Shown here: positions 10,841-20,830 of the stretch, piece after piece
Layout of the letters: every line of letters begins with the position of its first letter
Numbering within the stretch: the first letter of the stretch is position 1
NCBI GenBank assembly: GCA_910574455.1
Contig: CAJSYZ010000002.1
Coordinates: 397,671-461,670, forward strand
DNA length: 64,000 bases
Direction: 5' to 3'
DNA from: Trichaptum fuscoviolaceum
Lineage: Eukaryota > Basidiomycota > Agaricomycetes > Hymenochaetales > Trichaptaceae
The notes under the pieces: model-generated
Seen by the model: the letters and a program-made list of their open reading frames with translations, nothing else
What the model was told of the DNA's origin: nothing
Databases searched by the model: none
Translations under genes and position numbers: made by a program

Positions 10841-11837
10841 CTAACTATGACGGCCGAATGCCTTGTGTGGTGCGCCATTTCCGAACTGGATGTAGTTCTT
10901 CGAGTCGACATCAGCGGTTGTGAGCACGTGTACGATCTGGGGAAAGCCATCGCTGATGCATCAAAGAAGAAGATACCTCTTCTCCGAGCGGAGATATGGA
11001 GGGTAATGTGCTTAGATAGTAGCAGGCGAAAAACACTGACTTCTTGCAATAGATTAAAGACCCGAATGACTGGCTTGCAAAAAACCAGAACAAATCTTGG
11101 CTACTTCCGACGGACGATGAAGACCTACAAAAGGCTGCGGATCTATTACTTCCTCACAAACCACTTACTGAGGTACTCGAAAGGCCAACCGCCGAACACG
11201 GCATTGAATTTATACTTCGGATTAGAGACTTGAGAGATCACTTCTCGTCAGTCTTTGTACCGGTGAGCAACTTTGCTGCGTATATACAACTAGCTGACCA
11301 TACTCTCAGCCGAAGAAACGGTATCTCTGGTGCGGTATCTCTGCACAGAAACGGATCTTTCAGGCTGAGGTCTCGAGGTGTAAGAATATAGGGGAACTGA
11401 AGGAGGTTATTCTGCGCGATTGGGAGGTAGATGCTCGAGATGTATGGAAGGTGCGCGGATCCCCTTGCTTTCATGTCACAGCACTCTCTGACGTTCCACA
11501 AGATTAAATCCCCGCGCGACTCTCCAGCACATTGCTCATTGAATGACAGAATTCGTACCAAACCCTTTCCGAAAGATCAGGATACCCTTTTTTCCCTAGC
11601 GGATCCACTCAGCTCTAACACATCCTTTGATCCGGATGCTATGTTTGACGAGATGACCTTGAAAGAGAGCGTCTGCTTCATTGTTACCACTTCATCGGCA
11701 GAGATCATGCCGCCGGCCTTAGCCTCGACCGTATGTCATTTTTTATAGTGAGCTATATCGATTATTGATTAAAATGAACAGGCTGAAAGGCGTTTGTTCT
11801 GGTGCGCTGTTTTCGGTAGAACGCGGTTGTTTCAAAT

Positions 11838-13767
11838 GGAAGGACTTCGAAGAAGTACCACGACTCGTGACAAGCGGGAGCACGCGTACGTCACACGTCA
11901 AGTCGCGTCGTGTGACTCTTGTCTCTTCATCATCGACCACGACAACAAGGACGACTCCGAGCCTCAAGACAGCGGCGACGCACGAAGAAGACAGCGAAGA
12001 TTTCGCAATTGTGCCACCCGACTTACTTCCTCAATACCTAGCGGACGCTACCCGCTTCAACAAAGCAGTCGGACGAGGCCTTATTCGTGCCACCCGACTT
12101 ACTGCTCAAGGCCTTGCGGACGCTACCCGCTTTCAAAGCAGCAGACGCTACCTGCTTTCAAAGCTGCAGATGCTACCTGCTTTCAAAGCAGCAGACGCTA
12201 CCTGCTATAACAAAGCTTGCTCGGACGAGGCCTTATTCGTGCCACCCGAATCATTGTTATATAGTGGATGATCCCGCTATGCAGCCTGGCTGCCCAGCGG
12301 ACGCTACCCGCTTTCAAAGCAGCAGACGCTACCTGCTTTCAAAGCTGCAGATGCTACCTGCTTTCAAAGCAGCAGACGCTACCTGCTATAACAAAGCTTG
12401 CTCGGACGAGGCCTTATTCGTGCCACCCGAATCATTGTTATATAGTGGATGATCCCGCTATGCAGCCTGGCTGCCCAGCGGACGCTACCCGCCTTCAAAG
12501 CAGAGGACGCTACCCGCTTTAAAAGCAGCAGATGCTACCTGCTATAAAAAAGCCCAGTCGGCTGCGGTCGTCTGTGTGCCCAGCGGACGCTACCCGCTTT
12601 CAAAGCAGCAGACGCCACCTGCTATAAGAAAGCCCAGTCGGCCGCGGTCGTCTTTAATTGTTAAATAGTGGATGCTCCCACTATGCAGCCTGGCTGCCCA
12701 GCGGACGCTACCCGCCTTCAAAGCAGAGGACGCTACCCGCTTTAAAAGCAGCAGATACTACCTGCTATAAAAAAGCCCAGTCGGCTGCGGTCGTCTGTGT
12801 GCCCAGCGGACGCTACCCGCTTTCAAAGCAGCAGACGCCACCTGCTATAACAAAGCCCAGTCGGCTGCGGTCGTCTTTAATTGTTAATTAGTGGATGCTC
12901 CCACTATGCAGCCTGGCTGCCCACCGGATGCTAGCCGCCCTAAAAGCAGCAGATGCCACCTGCTATATCAAAGCCCATTGCTTGTTGCCGAAATTTGCGG
13001 GTGGAACGGAAGTAATGTGAGTATTGCACTTTAATATATATTTACATGGGTGGCACTATCTATGGAGACCTTGGTCGGCTTAGCCTTCCTTGTGGGTTTG
13101 CCGAGGTTTCTCCTCGTCAGAGGCTGCGCCTCCCTTCGGTTGTGGGCTTGACTCGTCGGTCCCTCGGCAACCCAAGTCGCCCTAGAGCAAGGACCTGTTC
13201 AGCGAGCTCCTGGGCGGCTTCTCCCACAAGAACCTGCCAGCCCAATTTTTCACTACAGCATCCTTCGAGGAAGCCTTACTTTCTAGTTGTCCATGACGGA
13301 CGGGAGCGAGCGGGAGCGCAGGAACGAGTTGGAAGGACTTCGAAGAAGTACCACGACTCGTGACAAGCGGGAGCACGCGTACGTCACACGTCAAGTCGCG
13401 TCGTGTGACTCTTGTCTCTTCATCATCGACCACGACAACAAGGACGACTCCGAGCCTCAAGACAGCGGCGACGCACGAAGAAGACAGCGAAGATTTCGCA
13501 ACCCACCCACCCTCTCCTTTGTCAGCATTCACAAAGGCTTCATAGAGGTCTTTCCGTGGTTGGCAGTGCCTTGGGGACGACGGGCTTGACTCGTCGGTCC
13601 CTCGGCAACCCAAGTCGCCCTAGAGCAAGGACCTGTTCAGCGAGCTCCTGGGCGGCTTCTCCCACAAGAACCTGCCAGCCCAATTTTTCACTACAGCATC
13701 CTTCGAGGAAGCCTTACTTTCTAGTTGTCCATGACGGACGGGAGCGAGCGGGAGCGCAGGAACGAGT
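11838..13767. mobile_element. Composite repeat insertion in header 3 (A-minisatellite-B, A'-C-B')
   Basis: Module A (11838-12010, starting GGAAGGACTTCGAAG) is repeated without visible change at 13330-13501. Module B (about 13146-13330, ending GAGCGCAGGAACGAGTT) is repeated at 13578-13767. The insertion is thus two head-to-tail copies of [A ... B]. The first holds about 1.1 kb of minisatellite between A and B, the second only 76 bp (13502-13577). Crinkler coding sequence stops just before A and resumes just after B'. There are no terminal inverted repeats and no ORF of known type. I cannot assign it to a transposon class. Confidence 0.7.
12098..13000. repeat. Higher-order minisatellite
   Basis: The basic unit is about 24 bp, like CAGACGCTACCTGCTTTCAA, arranged in larger blocks. 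Blocks starting GCAGCCTGGCTGCCCAGCGG begin at 12281, 12462, 12685 and 12908 (the last diverged), giving periods of 181, 223 and 223 bp. The stretch before 12281 is an almost exact copy of the 181-bp block. The near-identity of neighbouring blocks points to recent unequal exchange. Confidence 0.85.
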
Positions 13768-15662
13768 TCAACATCTACGGCTGTAAGCTAATTCGACACA
13801 TAAATCCGGAAATAAGACGAATTTCAGGATTTAGTGAGCGGAAAAGTCAGACCCTCGTGGCATGTAATACACATATCTACTCTATCAATTTCTCATCCTC
13901 CAACAGATTCGAGACCCCCAGATGTGGCCGATTAGCGATGATTCTCCCGCTCCGGAGATCCCCAACGAGCTGGAGCGTCTTCTAGAGATTGCGAGACCCG
14001 TATCACTTTTTGACTCTGTTGAAGCGGAGCTTGGAAAAGAGGTGGACGAGAGTCACCTTCAGCTGGTAATAAGGCTCTTCGATGACAGTATTTCACGTAA
14101 GAAGCATGTTCCTGTGAGTGCTTCATACCTTTTTAAATACAGCCAAGTGATTATTCTATTTTATGTTAGAAATACTTCGCCTGGTGCAGTATTGCTGGCT
14201 CGAATGCGACTTGCCGACTTGATATCGAGCACTACGTTCTAGCAAGTGCTGCGATGAGTGATGTCTTAACGATGGGAAAGTACGATAAGGATTACGATAA
14301 GATCAAATTGTGGAAGGTGCGGGTGCTCCTAAGGAAATTCTGCTGTACTCTATAAACTGATCTCCTTTACGAAGGTCAAAGATCCTCGGATGTGGCGGAT
14401 TGAAGATATCGTGACAGGTTTGAAACTAGTTCCGGATGAAGACAACGCCCTTGAGGAGATCGCGGACCCATTTACGACCCTTTTTGTGTTCGATGAAACG
14501 ATCCCAAAGAATCTTAGAGATGATTACATTCATCTTATTGCTCAGATCTCAGACGATATCAGTGCGGACTCGTCCTCGTCAACGGAGTCGGCCTCATCAG
14601 CTAAGTCCATTTCCGAGAAGAACCCCCTCGTTCATCGGCAAGACATTCAGGAAGTGTTGAAAAACCTCGGGTTTTGTAATGATTTTCCAAGATGTCAATG
14701 TGAGGCAGTCTAGTTATGCCGTTCCGTTTTGTCTTCTAACACGCATTTTAGAGATGGCATGTTGGTGATATATTCATGCCGGGAGGGGAGCGCTATGTCG
14801 TGAAATATCTACGTCCAGGACGGGACGATGAAGTCGATATACTCAAATATCTCTTGTGCTTTCAAGAATCTCCGCTGAACCACACGCCCCCAAAAGCCAA
14901 GTTTCCGCATATCGAGAAAGGCGCACTCATGATAACTCCATACCTTGGTGTTCCTGTGCGACAATACAAGTACTTGACGCAAGATCTCCTGTCGATTGTA
15001 CAGCAACTACTTGAAGGTGTTGCTTACTTGCACTCCAAGCGTGTTGCACACATGGACTTAAAGGCGAGTCATGTTTTAGTTGACGATTCAGCGAGACTAT
15101 GGATTGTCGATTACGATTTGTCTGTGATACTGGAAAAGACAAAGTGATGGTACGTGGTTTCCGAGGAACGAAGGGCTGTACTGCACCTGAAGTCGGTCGA
15201 AAGGCGTACAGCCCATTGCTGGCCGACGTATGGGCAGCTGGGAAAATAGTGCGTGAGCTTTGTGGACTCCGCCCTGATCACAAGGATCACGATTTCCTGG
15301 AAAGCCTTAGTGGGAGACTTATGGATAAGAGCCCACAGAAACGCCTTGGGTTACAGGAGGCACTGCAACAGATTTCAGACTATGTGACTAGCAATGTAAT
15401 ACCTTCCGAGACTAAGAGAGGTCAAATCATCCATATATAGAGTTTGTTTAAAATAGGTTGATTAAAATGCGACGAAAGCTATTGAAATTAGGACAGCCAT
15501 ATCCTCCAAAAAATCGTAAGGGATGCTGCGTCACAGGACGGAAGTTGTCTATGATGTTGTGGTCGATGATGAAAAGACGCCGCGACTTGACGCGTGACGC
15601 GAGCGTGAGCGTGATGGCTTCAAGTTGTTACGGAGATTTATGTTGATGGCGTGAGACAACTA

Positions 15663-16473
15663 CAGTCTTGGACAGGTCTTTGAAACACCACATTTAAAGC
15701 CTTCAGATTTCTTAGTTTTGGATATATTTTCTTAAATGTTTCGTGCTATATGTATAGCATATGTACTAAAGATCTCAAATCCAAAGTTTGGCGTGCATAG
15801 AGACAGTCTTACAGGTGGAAATAAATAACAAAGATTTTGGTCATTTTACGGGCCTCGTAGTCCTTGAAACACACTTTTTCCCACGAGTCTTGTGGACATC
15901 TCTTTCTCAAGTTCAAATACCCAGAGTACATTATATGCATTTTGACCTCATATTTCGTATTAGACATGTATTATCGACATACACATGAAGTTTTATATAG
16001 TTTGAAGGCAAAACTAAAGTTGTAGAGCTCAAATGGTGGGTTGGCTAGATGCAATTACCCAATTACTGTCTTGGATGGGTCTTTGAAACACAACATTTAA
16101 ATTCTCTAGATTCTTCATTTCTTTACCTTTTTCTCTCATTCTTTATGCTATATCCATAGTGTGTATACTAAAGAGCTCAATTCCAAGTTTTGGAGCTCAT
16201 AGGGCTCGTTTTACGGAAGTTAATGAGTAACAAAGGTTTTGGACATTTCAGGGGCCTTACGGTCCTTGAAACATATTATTTCCCACGGGTCCTATGGATA
16301 TGTTTTTCTCAATTAAAATTTAATCAAGCTACAGTATATGCAAATTGATCACATATTATGAATATAACATGTACTCTTGACATACATGCACAATTTCATC
16401 TAGTTCAAACGCAAAAGTAAAGCTGTAGAGCTCAAACAGTGTGCTGGATCGATGCAGTTACCCAAATAGGAAG
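15663..16473. repeat. Tandem pair of about 404-bp units
   Basis: Unit 1 (15663-16064) and unit 2 (16066-16473) are about 75-80% similar by eye. Each starts with the CTTGGA(C/T)(A/G)GGTCTTTGAAACAC end sequence and finishes with GATGCA(A/G)TTACCCAA. They are AT-rich, with no ORF of interest. Confidence 0.75.
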
Positions 16474-16790
16474 GTCTAGAATTTTCGGACGTTAACAGCC
16501 AACACAATCAATTTATGCTTGCACTGGGATACTCTAAGCTGCAACTGCCATTATTCTTGCGTATTTAGAGATATGTACCTACAGAGAAATTTTCTACATC
16601 ATTATTAGAAGCTATATGCCAATAGTAAAGAGGTAATTAATTCTTTTCTTATTTTACATTTGTTTTAGAAATTTGTAAACTAACAAAAACTGACACTGTT
16701 TTATGAATATCTCAAGAATGGCTAGAGCAAATAACTCCAATTTTTTCCTGTATAATCTACTCATACTATAGTATTATATAGCGCTGTCTG
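16474..16790. repeat. Direct repeat R, left copy
   Basis: It begins GGAAGGTCTAGAATTTTCGG and ends near the CTCATACTATAGTATTATAT stretch. It matches 20425-20742 in the same orientation over its whole length, with several indels. Both copies carry the ACTGACACTGTTT and CTCCA-TTTTT segments. Confidence 0.75.
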
Positions 16791-17163
16791 AGCCAGCTTG
16801 TCCCCGCCACGAATGGAAAGTCTTGATTAGATCAATCCTGCACACAACCTCACCAGTCCCAGAAGACGATGAAACTGCTTTCACAAGCACCTCACCATGC
16901 CATGCTTGAACTGGCCATGATCCAGCACCCTTCGTTGCTAGACTGCTCCTTTCCTTGAAGTTCATGTACACCCGCTCATTCGTCCGCCCCTCCAACACAG
17001 CGTACGCATTTGAGTCTGTAGCCCATGCGAAGGAAGAGCCATTGCCGAACACCTTGTTTGGCCGGGCCGGCGCAGTGACTCTCTGTCTCCGACCACCACG
17101 GAGATGAAGCGCCCGTTGGGAGAGTGTTAAAGAAAATCTCCGCTGTACCGAGTTCTCGCACAC
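16790..17163 (-). pseudogene. Coatomer subunit beta-prime (COPI) fragment
   Basis: Three overlapping minus-strand frames together match the COPB2/SEC27 region just after the N-terminal WD40 propeller. The order is RELGTAEIFF (frame of 17161), SPNGRFISVVVGD (a second frame), then FGNGSSFAWATDSNAYAVLE, VYMNFKER, KGAGSW and GEVVCRIDLI (frame of 17163). At least two frameshifts separate these pieces. The intact family protein coats Golgi-to-ER vesicles and is about 850-1000 residues. Only some 125 residues are represented here, so this is a dead fragment. Confidence 0.8.
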
Positions 17164-17529
17164 ATCAGGGAATCTTCTTTTTTGCTTATGGCTACTTAAA
17201 GTTACTTAAACGGTCTGATATTTCCGGAAGCCCTGGAAAGTAAAATGTTACTGATTTACTGATTTCAGGCATGTGGTTTCATTATTCAGGAAGGGCCCCA
17301 CTGAAACCAGTGTCGTCAACTTAAATCAGTGCTCTCAGTGCTCTCAGTGCTTCAGCAATCAGACATTCAGGTTATTTAAATCAGTGTATAAGGAAGTCTA
17401 AGTAAGTACAATTATAAGTGATATAATAAGATAAAATACACATGATCAAAATGGTTCATCATGTGAAGGAATCAAAGGAAAGTTGGTACCAAACAAATAA
17501 GGAGGCAAAGCAGTGAACTTTCCTCACAC

Positions 17530-19890
17530 AGCTCGAGGCTCCCGCTCGTCGACCGTCCCCCACTTGCGGCTGACAATGGCCTGAACCTTCGAGACATCCG
17601 CAGGTGTTCCGTTCTTCTGCTCGAAGTCTCTCCATGCCTCTAGCAGAACAACGCGCTACACACAAATCAGCCACCTTCAAGAATGTCAAATAAGCGGGCA
17701 CATACCTCTTCTTTAAGGCCCCTGTTCTTCAGATCCTTGTATGACCTCTCGAACACCTGGCGAGCCAGGTTCAAATCGCCCTCCACCAACTTCTCATCCT
17801 CGCCCTCGTCCTCCTCGTCTGCCCTCGACGCCTGATTGTCAGAAATCAGGCTCGCTTCAAATTTTGCGTATGCGCGCCAGACCTTGACGTGGCCACTCAA
17901 GCGCGGAAGGCGCTCATACAGATCCCTTGTACGCTGTTGCTCGCCTTGCTCAAACTCAAAATCGATGTACGCCTTCCAGAGGTTTTCGAGGTACGACAGC
18001 GGCTGCTGCGATGTGTCGAGTTCGAATATGACTCGCGCTCGTGAGTAGTTCGCGAGCGCCGCCTCGAACTGGGCGAATTGGATCAAGGCCGAGGAGTTCG
18101 TTGGATCATATTCGATGTACTTTCCGTAGAGCGTCCGCACGCGGTCAAATTCTCGAAGCTGAAAGACAATGTCAGTAAACTATGCAAATGATAAGAGCAA
18201 TTGGTAGTTACGTCGAGCTCAAGTTAGATATAGCCTTTGAAGAGCTTTTCCTTAGGACACATGCCGATTGCAGCACCGAGCAATTTGCGTGCTGCGGGTA
18301 GATCAAGTCGCCGAACCTCGAAGTTCGCAAACATGAGCCACAGCTTCACAAACGTGAATTGCTTGTGGGGGACCACTTGTAACGCTGTTCGGTATACTTG
18401 CCGTGTCCGATTATAATCCTGCGTGAGCGGTTGTTAGCACTTGAAAAAGAGACATGAAAGAAACACCAGACTTTAGTATCCACTTCTTCAACAATGCGTA
18501 GTCCAGCCACAGAAAGATGTATTGTCTCCAGTGACGCTTCAAGTCACCGTGGGGTATTTGCGCAACAGCTCACTCGTAGACTTCACGAGCCCGGTTTATC
18601 GCGCTTTCCATCTCGTCCTCCGTCGCATCTTCCTCCCGAAGTGACCTCAGTGAGTCTTCTTCCAAGCGAGCATAGTCAAACCATACTTCGTAATTTTGAC
18701 CGTCGTGCGCAAGTTCTTCCTCATACTGGATCCTCCTCTTCCCCAGAACAGTGGTTTCGAGGGTGTTCCGAGTTCCATGCTGCTTTTCAAACTTGGTGTA
18801 AGCAGCATAGAGTGCCTGGGACTTGGAGCGAGGTAATCGGTCCAGCGCAAACTAGGGTGGTTTAAAACTTAGAACCACATAAGCTTGGGGGAGTGCGTAC
18901 CTTGTAGATTACCCTAGATCGGTCGTACTCCTTCAATCGTGTTTCCATCTTCGCGAAAGCGCTAAGCACCGCCTGTGCCTTCCCAATTCGTTCCGCATCA
19001 TCACCAAAGACCTCCAGTGCCATCTGGAACACCTCATGAGCCTTTTCAAGCCTGACTCGCTCCTCCTCAAACTTCGCCTACTTGACTCAGGCGCGGTTTG
19101 CGGTCGAACTGTAACCCACCGCTCGTAAATCGCACTCGCGCGATCACGTTCTTGGTATCGCTCTTCGAACTTGATGTACGCCTGCCACGCCTTGTCCTCC
19201 GGCTCCCACTGCATCCATCGCTCAAACACTTGACGTGCGCCAGCGACGTTTCCGAGCAGTTCCTCCAAATACACGTATTTGTACCAGACTTGGTTGATGC
19301 GCGGCAACAAAGTCACATCTCGTTCAGACAGATTGCGTGCATGCTGGACGTTTCACCCCTTCAATTCCATCTCTGTGTAGAAGAGCAAGAGCTGGACACT
19401 TCGTTGGTCTACATCGAGAGAGCGCTTGTATACCGAACGCGAACGTTCGTATTCGCCTTGACTCGCCTACGTTGAGTTCAGACACAACTCCAGTCATTTT
19501 GACAATGTACGTACCTCCCAACTAACATACGCTTTCCATTCTTTCCCGTTTCAAGTCAGCACCTGAAAGATGAACCCAAGCATGAAAACATACAAGTTTC
19601 CCCTCGTCCGCCGAATCCTCTCCTCGAACTCCTTACGCTTCCGGCCTCGGTATTCATAGTGTCCCTCAAAGTCTTCAACGCGTTGTTTTGGCGCGTGAAA
19701 AGCTGTTTCCTGGCGCTCTTGTGGTTCCCGAAGCAGTTGTTCTGCTGTAATCTACTTGAGCTTAAGCATCATCCTTGAATAAGAGTGATTGGGTACATAC
19801 TTGTATTGCCGCGGGTGCACGCGATGTTTTACACCTTCCGCCTGTTGAGCTATGTTGTGAAGGATGCGCCAGCCACAAGCCGACCCGCCA
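17530..19890 (-). pseudogene. clf1: Pre-mRNA splicing factor CLF1 (crooked-neck/HAT repeat) pseudogene
   Basis: Reading right to left, most of CLF1 can be followed. Pieces include KTSRAPAAIQ then [14 protein letters not shown] (across an intron near 19800), [45 protein letters not shown], a central block with [11 protein letters not shown], then [47 protein letters not shown] and the C-terminal AWRDFEQKNGTPADV. These are HAT repeats of the NineTeen-complex scaffold. Introns are retained, so it is a DNA-level copy, not a retrocopy. It is dead: in the correct frame an expected Trp codon is TAG (19078-19080), an Arg codon has become TGA (19353-19355), and there is an indel just before 19081. Confidence 0.9.
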
Positions 19891-20424
19891 TTGCTGTCCG
19901 TCAAAGGAATGAGAGCAGGTTGACTGCGGTTAATTGTGGCATGTGAAGCCTAAGACAAGTGACAAGACGACGACCACTTTTGCTCGGATGCATGAAAAAA
20001 AAGAAACTGAAGAGGTATATGTCGTAATAAACTAAAACAATGTAGCAAATAATGAAGGGGATAGGGGCTAATGAAGTTAAGACTGAAAATAAAAGTAAAT
20101 AAACAGTGTAAAAGCCATATGAAAGGCTATAAAAAGGGAAGCGAAAGAGGTATGCATGAGAAATGTAAGACAATGAGGCAGAAACGGTTTCGGAAGTGAT
20201 TTTCTCCGAAGATCGGAGGCATGGGATTGGATGATTTGTGATTTGTAATGCTTACTTGCTGACAATTCGATAATTTTTTCGCGGCCACACATCCCTCTAC
20301 TACGCTACGCTTCGTGGCGGGGATTATATGAAGCCTTCATTGATAAGAAAGTGAGCTGTGGTACCCAAGGAATGTAAAGTGTATCAAACACCGAGGGTGT
20401 CTCAAAGACCCGTCCATGACAGTA

Positions 20425-20742
20425 GGAAGGTAGAAGATTTTCGGACATTAAGAGCCAACATAATCATTTTGTGCTTGCACTGAGAGATTCTAGGACCGAA
20501 TTGCCATAAGTCTTGCATATTTAGAGTCCGGTATCTACAGAGGATTTTTATACAATCTAGTTACAAGATATATGGTAAGAGTGAAGGAGCAATGAATTGT
20601 TTGCATATTTTACGCTCCTTTTGGAAATTTGTTAACTTACAAGAACTGACACTGTTTCATCCATATCTCAAGAGCAACTGGAGCAATTAGCTCCAGTTTT
20701 TCACTGCATGCTGTACTCATATCATAGTAATATAATAAAGCT
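20425..20742. repeat. Direct repeat R, right copy
   Basis: This is the partner of 16474-16790, beginning GGAAGGTAGAAGATTTTCGG. It lies between two copies of a 95-bp segment starting near GAGCTGTGGTACC (20351 and 20759), each of which ends in the element-end sequence CAAAGACCCGTCC. Confidence 0.75.
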
Positions 20743-20830
20743 TCAATGATATAGAACTGAGCTGTGGTACCGAAGAAATGCAAAGTGTCTCATACACCGT
20801 GGGTGTTTCAAAGACCCGTCCAAGACTGTA

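Larger units (their letters stand above)
10847..15440 (+). pseudogene. Broken Crinkler-kinase paralogue
   Basis: This copy has the same plan as the gene at 29568-32150. Header 1 is exon 10847-11002, with the WCAIS start and IWR end. Header 2 is at about 11320-11445 (YLWCGIS...DVWK). Header 3 starts at 11790 (LFWCAVFGRTRLFQ) and is cut by a 1.9-kb insertion (11838-13767). The linker exon begins at 13911 (IRDPQMWPI). Header 4 is at 14170-14320 (FAWCSIAG...IKLWK). The kinase domain runs from 14755. Kinase marks are VVKYLRPG, HMDLKASHVLVDD and TAPEVG. A frameshift near 15135-15148 separates the DYDLSVILEK part from VRGFRGTKGC. The gene therefore cannot make the full protein, although the first two headers remain open. 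Confidence 0.85.
15663..20828. mobile_element. Composite element with mariner-like ends enclosing host gene copies
   Basis: The left end reads TA then CAGTCTTGGACAGGTCTTTG at 15663. The right end is the inverted complement, ending CAAGACTG then TA at 20828. The inverted similarity extends about 30 bp. Related internal ends occur at about 16066 (CTGTCTTGGATGGGTC) and 20400-20422. The 5.2-kb interior holds tandem noncoding units, a 316-bp direct repeat on both sides, and decayed minus-strand copies of coatomer beta-prime and CLF1. No transposase is visible, so movement would need a helper. Alternatively, two separate mariner-type elements may simply flank an old duplicated segment. Confidence 0.5.

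Noticed and set aside
11838..13501. A and A' as LTRs of a retrotransposon
   Set aside because: No TG...CA ends, no primer site, no gag/pol between them, and B also repeats, so tandem duplication explains it better.
16774..17163. An intact small gene of 129 codons
   Set aside because: Homology to coatomer beta-prime crosses three frames, so it is a relic.
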